Shown: piece by piece, positions 59,116 through 64,000 of the stretch | How the letters are laid out: the number at the start of each line of letters is the position of its first letter | How positions within the stretch are numbered: the stretch's first letter is position 1 | NCBI RefSeq assembly: GCF_035083965.1 | Contig: NC_089738.1 | Span: 11,186,734-11,250,733 of the forward strand | Direction of reading: 5' to 3' | Origin: Branchiostoma lanceolatum | Taxonomy: Eukaryota > Chordata > Leptocardii > Amphioxiformes > Branchiostomatidae | DNA: 64,000 nucleotides | Notes under the pieces: generated by a model | What the model was told of the DNA's origin: nothing | What the model saw: only the letters and a program-made list of their open reading frames with translations | Databases searched by the model: none | Program-made: the position numbers and the translations under genes

Positions 59116-59918
59116 AATGGTGGGAAATACGGTGCTCCGCTCAGGCTACGTGTAGCAATAGGTCTCAAGATGCCGTGGACTTTGACCTGTGACGCCTGAA
59201 CCCCGGGCGCGAGTTTACCTCAGAACAGAACAGGTGGCTTTAAAAACTACTTGTCGTAACGTCAACAACATTGTTAGCGTCGCCTACGTTGAGAGGTTTA
59301 CCGACGTAATGTAAAGCTACTTAATTTAAGTCACAACATTAAAGTTATAAAACATAACGTTAAAACTTTATAATCAAAGTTCTAACACTTGAGTTAAAAC
59401 ATCTTTATTTCTTCTGTATGGGGAAATGACAGAGTAACATTCCACAAGAAATGGCGGAATAAATGTGTAGTTCAGGAGGGGATGACAGTCAAATATATTG
59501 TTGAGTCATTGACGCTTGACGCTCTGCGCTGAGTTCTCGCTGCTTGAGAATGTGGCCAAAAATGTAACTTCTGATAACTTGATGCTAAACATAAACTGCT
59601 GTGTGAGACCAGCTGCGCTATGCATGATGGGTTTCCGGGAATTTTGATTTCGTCCCCTTTCAAAACTTAGGTAAGTCACCACCAGATAATAAGGTTAAAA
59701 CGGTATTTATGATATATATAACAACAATGTCGACGTTATTTCTGATCTTGTGGATAAACTATGAGCTGTAGTTATTATACAACAGCGAAATCAGGGGATA
59801 TCGGCTAAACAACAACCGAATTATCTTGGATTCGTAAAAATTATTTGTACACTGTACTAATTTTTGGAAAACTGCAACTTGCAAGTTGAAAAGTTTAAAA
59901 ATTCCCTTGTTTCCAGCC
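59116..59918. promoter_or_regulatory. Divergent intergenic region between DUF4440 copy 4 and GEN1
   Basis: About 0.8 kb separates two oppositely pointing ATGs. TGACGCCTGAA is retained at 59190-59200 on the DUF4440 side. TTGTTTCCAG directly before the GEN1 ATG could be a splice acceptor, in which case GEN1 has a 5'UTR exon in this interval. No TATA box stands out. Confidence 0.5.
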
Positions 59919-62900
59919 ATGGGGGTACATCATCTGTGGACCATCCTTGCCCCCGTGAAGACACACTGTCCGCTGGAGTCTCTGCAGGGGAAGACTCTGG
60001 CGGTGGACCTGAGTATGTGGGTGTGTGAGGCTAGTGCGGTCAAGGCCATGACTGGTGCTGTCACCAAGCCCCACCTAAGGTAACGTTATGTACAGTCATT
60101 TTTGATTGTATTGTACTTTTAGTCATCAAAGCTTATGATAAGCATGATTTTCTATGATATTTGATGTAGTGAGATCGATTTTGCGTCCTTTAAGTTTAAA
60201 CTCCCAGTCTGGGGAAGTTGTCATCTTTATTTGTCCCACTTTCTCAAAACCAAGTAGGTTGTATTTATTTAAGCCTTGGTCTCACCAAGCTTTTTGTATC
60301 AATCAAAAATCAACCTTATATTGGCCGAGGCTATTGACAGGATGTTCCTGTATTTTTCTCTGTATTTTTTCTTTGCAGTCTCAATTTTTTTCTGCAAATT
60401 GTAGATTGCAAGTATGTTTTTAATTTCAAGCCCTCCAACAAATCATCAAGGTTAATTGTTGCTGAACACATTTTCCTGTTGCTTACGTCATACATGTCCC
60501 CCTTGCTTATTCATAGGAATCTTTTCTTCCGGGTGTCACATCTGACTAAAATGGGCATCAGTTTGATATTCGTGGTCGACGGCGACCCACCAGAGCTGAA
60601 GTTCCAGACCATGGTGAAGCGGAACCAGGATCGGTTTGGGGGCAGCAAGGCCGGTACAGACGGACAGAAGAAAGGCCTGGGGAAACCCAGGAAAATGAAG
60701 AGATCTCACTTTAAGGCTGTACTGAAAGAGGTACTTTTTATTGTAGAAAGATATTGTGTTGATTAATAAACGTTAACCTGGCAGCCTTGTGTACATGATT
60801 CATGAATGTGTATGAAGTTCCAAGCGTGAGCATCAGGCGTCAAACCTCTGCAGATAAAAGAACCCAACACACCTATGGAGAATAGTAGGGGTAACCTGGT
60901 GTGCTTGGTAATAAAACGCAAGTCGTAGCAAAGCCGCTTTGTACTTTCACTTACCGAAAAAGAATTACGCTTCATGTCAAGAATCCATACATACTTTGAG
61001 TTTAATAGAAGAAGAAGTGTGCTTTTATAGTTTTGCTTCCTGTATGTATCCTGACATAATGACCATGTCCATTAAGACACCCTGGGTACACATACCAGAC
61101 ACAAACATAAGAACACGTAATAGTTTACAATGCTAAACTTTCTTCCAACATTAAGGTATTCATGGATCAAATAAGGACATGCTCATTCTATACAAAATTT
61201 CCCAAAAGATATTATTGAATGGAAAAACATGACACTACACCATGTATTTACAGTGTATCCTCCTGCTGGATGGACTGGGAATCCCCCATGTACAGAGCAA
61301 GGGAGAGGCAGAGGCCTTCTGTGCATTACTGAACAGGGAAAATGTGAGTCTTGAATTTCTTTCAAATTGCATTACACAAACACCTTATCATTTCACATTT
61401 AAAAAAAATTACGACCCATCAAGTACCATCATTTTAACAGAACAAAATGCCATATAACTACTCTTTTATGTTGTCAGTTGGTGGATGGATGCCTGACTGA
61501 TGATGGGGATGCCTTCCTCTATGGTGCCAGGACTGTCTACAGGAACCTCACCTTGGACAAAAAGGTGGGCTGTTATGTAGGATCATATGTCATTTAATAC
61601 TGAATTCCAGAAATGTGGGTGTTCAAAGTTGTAATCACATATATGAACAGGCAGTTAGTAAAGGAGCTATGAAATGTCTCAAGATATTGAAGCAGAGATC
61701 ATCCCCTTCAAGTAGATCAGAAACACAGATGGACTGACAACGAAATACTTCTCTTCCTTTTAGATTTAGGGTGAAGGTAAGATACAAAATTGATAAAGAT
61801 TTATGATTATGAATATCATTTTTATAGATGTACATGTAGTATCCCTTTACTCACATGGTAACTGTCAACTTTACTTCATTCATTTGTATGCTAATGAGTA
61901 ATGTTATCAAAAGAACTAATGGTATTGGTAATGATGTTGATACTAGAATATGCTGGAATACCTAAGCTTGACATTGAAGCCTGATTTGCTCCTGACTTTT
62001 GTGACATTCTATCTGTGCATCATTAGGATCCTCATGTTGACTGTTATAAGATGACAGACATAGAAGAAGAGCTACTATTGGATCGTAACAAGTTGGTAGG
62101 CCTGGGCCTACTGTTGGGCTGTGACTACTGTCCGAAGGGGGTGCCAGGTGTCGGCAAAGAACTTGCTTTCAAGGTCATGACTGCCCTCGGCACCTGTGAT
62201 GTACTCGAGCGGTAAGTTCAAGGGAAGGTATTTCTATTGTACTGAATGAAGCTTTGGAATATAGATGTTGTCTTTGTGTTTTTTTGGTAAGCTCTGTTTC
62301 TATTATTACTGTTTCCATGATGTGAAGTCAGCTTCCTTCTCTCTATCTCTACAATAAGTAAATTAATTTTTTCCTAGAACTATCGTAGAGTGGAACTCAC
62401 TGCTACAAGTGCAGTAAAGGTATTCTCAATAGATAACATGAAACAACGCTTGCAGCTAGATGCACATTTGTTGTGTGACAGGTCGTTCAGTGTTATATTA
62501 TAACAATATTTATTGTTAAACTGGTGTGTTTTGCAGAAGGGTTGCGTTGTAACGGCTATACATTTACAGAAGCTGGTGTGATATGACAAAAGGCAGTTAT
62601 ATAGAACTATTAGAAGTAAATACATTGTACCTGTCCCTCTGTAACTGATAACATTTGGTTAAGATTCTAAGATACACATGGTTCCCTCCAGATTTAAAGT
62701 CTGGAGGTCTGAAGCATCAGATCAGACTGAAGCTCAGTGTGGGACGGCCAGTAAACCAAAGGGAAGCCAGAAGAGGGCTAAGAACAGTTCCATTGAAGCT
62801 ACTGTGATGAGGTAAGGGCTGTTTATTTCTTGTAGAGGGGGTTACTGTGTTTCCTTATGTTCTTGTATTTTTATCCATGTGTATCTGAAAAACAGGTCGC

Positions 62901-63986
62901 AATCTAGACTTAAGATGTATTTGCTTGGCTAAACTATAGTGGGTAAATCTGAAAATGCCTATACATGTAGCCATGCATTATAGGGGCCAGATTAAACATC
63001 CCAGATACCTGATACCAAACCCATAAAGTTATAAGCAGATAGATTCTATGCTAAAATTGCCATTAACGATTTTTATCGGATTGTTTTATTCTCCTTTGTT
63101 CCTTGTCTTTACAGAAAAGCGCTGACAGATCCAGAATTTCCTGATACAAAAGTATGTAGATATATTATATAATTTTATAAACAAGTTGTATTGACGATGT
63201 TGAACCAATATTGCAGTATCTTATCAATAAGTACAGAAGTGTCTTTAACATGCTCAGGGTACAGCTCTCCTCAACCATGGGAACTCCAGCTTTAAGTCCC
63301 ATCCAAACTAAGTAAATTGACTTTAATGTATATTATGCTATGACTTATTCATCAATTCTTGCCATTGTTCTAGATTATTAAGGAGTTCCTGGTTACAAAA
63401 GACACCTGTCCCTCCCGAAAGTTGGAATGGAAGAGACCAAGGCTACCTGCATTACAGGTCAGGAATTATATTACATTCAGTTACATATTATGACATCTAC
63501 ACTTGTCTAAATAAAGATATTGAAAAAAGCCTTCAGTGAGTTTTTCATGTCTAATGTATATGTAGAGACTAGATAGTTGTTTGATGCCACTAATTGAACT
63601 TTTTGTGTCAGTAAATTCTAATCAACTTTATTTGTAGCATCTTCTTATGACACAGAATTCCTAGCTATAAAGTACCCATACTATAATTCTAGAAAATGTG
63701 CCATTACACTGTTGCAATGTTGGGGTTAGAGTTAAAGAGGCAGTTCAGACATAACATCATAGTCATACACAATGTATAGTACAAATTGTTTCAATATGGT
63801 AGTTGTGTTTGTGATATTTTTGACAATAAGAATTGTTGAATATTTGTAGGAGCTGAACCTGAGGTTACTGGAGTGGCCTGAAGAGTACACTCTGGAGAAA
63901 GTCCTGCCTCTGGTGACATACTGGGAGATGTCTCACATGCAGACTCATGATCAGAAGGAGAACAGACCATCACTGTCCCCTTACAG
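59919..63986 (+). CDS. GEN1: GEN1 Holliday junction 5' flap endonuclease, 5' part
   Basis: A XPG/Rad2-family structure-specific nuclease that resolves Holliday junctions. Exons: 59919-60079, 60517-60730, 61254-61343, 61478-61564, 62027-62211, 62692-62811, 63115-63151, 63374-63457, 63850-63986, then a donor near the window edge; about 371 residues are visible. The N-terminal XPG domain starts MGVHHLWTILAPVKTHCPLE. Metal-binding acidic residues are in place: D30 (TLAVDLSMW), E143 and E145 (SKGEAEAFC), D164 and D166 (TDDGDAFLYGA). The internal XPG region and helix-two-turn-helix LLLGCDYCPKGVPGVGKE follow. MGV at the start (not MGI) and MWVCEA match GEN1 rather than FEN1 or XPG. The insert after the N-domain (GTDGQKKGLGKPRKMKR) is Lys-rich and longer than in vertebrates. 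The chromodomain and C-terminus are beyond the window. Confidence 0.96.
63205..63310 (-). mobile_element. SINE family B fragment in a GEN1 intron
   Basis: TATCAATAAGTACAGAAGTG, GTCTTTAACATGCTCAGGGT and AGTCCCATCC correspond, on the reverse strand, to the family B tail (compare 37205-37285). Strongly diverged. Confidence 0.45.
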
Positions 63987-64000
63987 GTAGGGAGACTCTC

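Overview
The window is animal nuclear DNA: split genes with GT-AG introns, scattered tRNA-derived SINEs, miniature inverted-repeat elements, (CA)n tracts and AATAAA signals. The gene set (FARP, ArfGAP1, GEN1, a fibrinogen-related lectin), the compact exon sizes and the lineage-type repeats suggest a cephalochordate (amphioxus, Branchiostoma). The species is inferred, not proven.

Layout. (1) 1-951 is the 3' part of an open frame with a 33-bp coding repeat, probably inside an intron of the next gene. (2) 2099-23562 (+) is most of a FARP1/FARP2 orthologue: FERM F2/F3, FERM-adjacent region, RhoGEF (DH), PH1 and PH2. A 1.3-kb open extension after the FERM exons (to 9239) predicts a FERM-only isoform. 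(3) 28894-29898 (+) is an uninterrupted GNAT-type acetyltransferase frame. (4) 31940-38551 (+) is a complete ARFGAP1 gene of 13 coding exons. (5) 41491-44382 (+) is a secreted coiled-coil/fibrinogen-domain protein. (6) 45304-59115 (-) is a tandem array of four intact DUF4440/SnoaL-like (NTF2 fold) genes. Each has four coding exons, the first coding only 7 nt. Duplicated fibrinogen-gene tail, promoter fragments and transposons lie between them. (7) 59919 onward (+) is the 5' part of GEN1, the Holliday-junction resolvase, cut by the window edge.

The genes are not an operon and share no obvious pathway. FARP (Rho/Rac GEF at the membrane-cytoskeleton) and ArfGAP1 (COPI/Golgi) are conserved housekeeping or signalling genes. 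The fibrinogen-related gene and the DUF4440 array form a lineage-specific, duplicating accessory block. The last array gene and GEN1 are divergent across about 0.8 kb.

The best leads are: the DUF4440 array with a conserved palindromic promoter motif 60 bp upstream of the ATG; a SINE shared at the same intronic site that orders the duplications; two cases where an exon/donor-site junction has been tandemly multiplied (FARP, fibrinogen gene); and several clean non-autonomous transposons with readable target-site duplications, including a perfect 63-bp-arm palindrome nested in a 1.67-kb TIR element.
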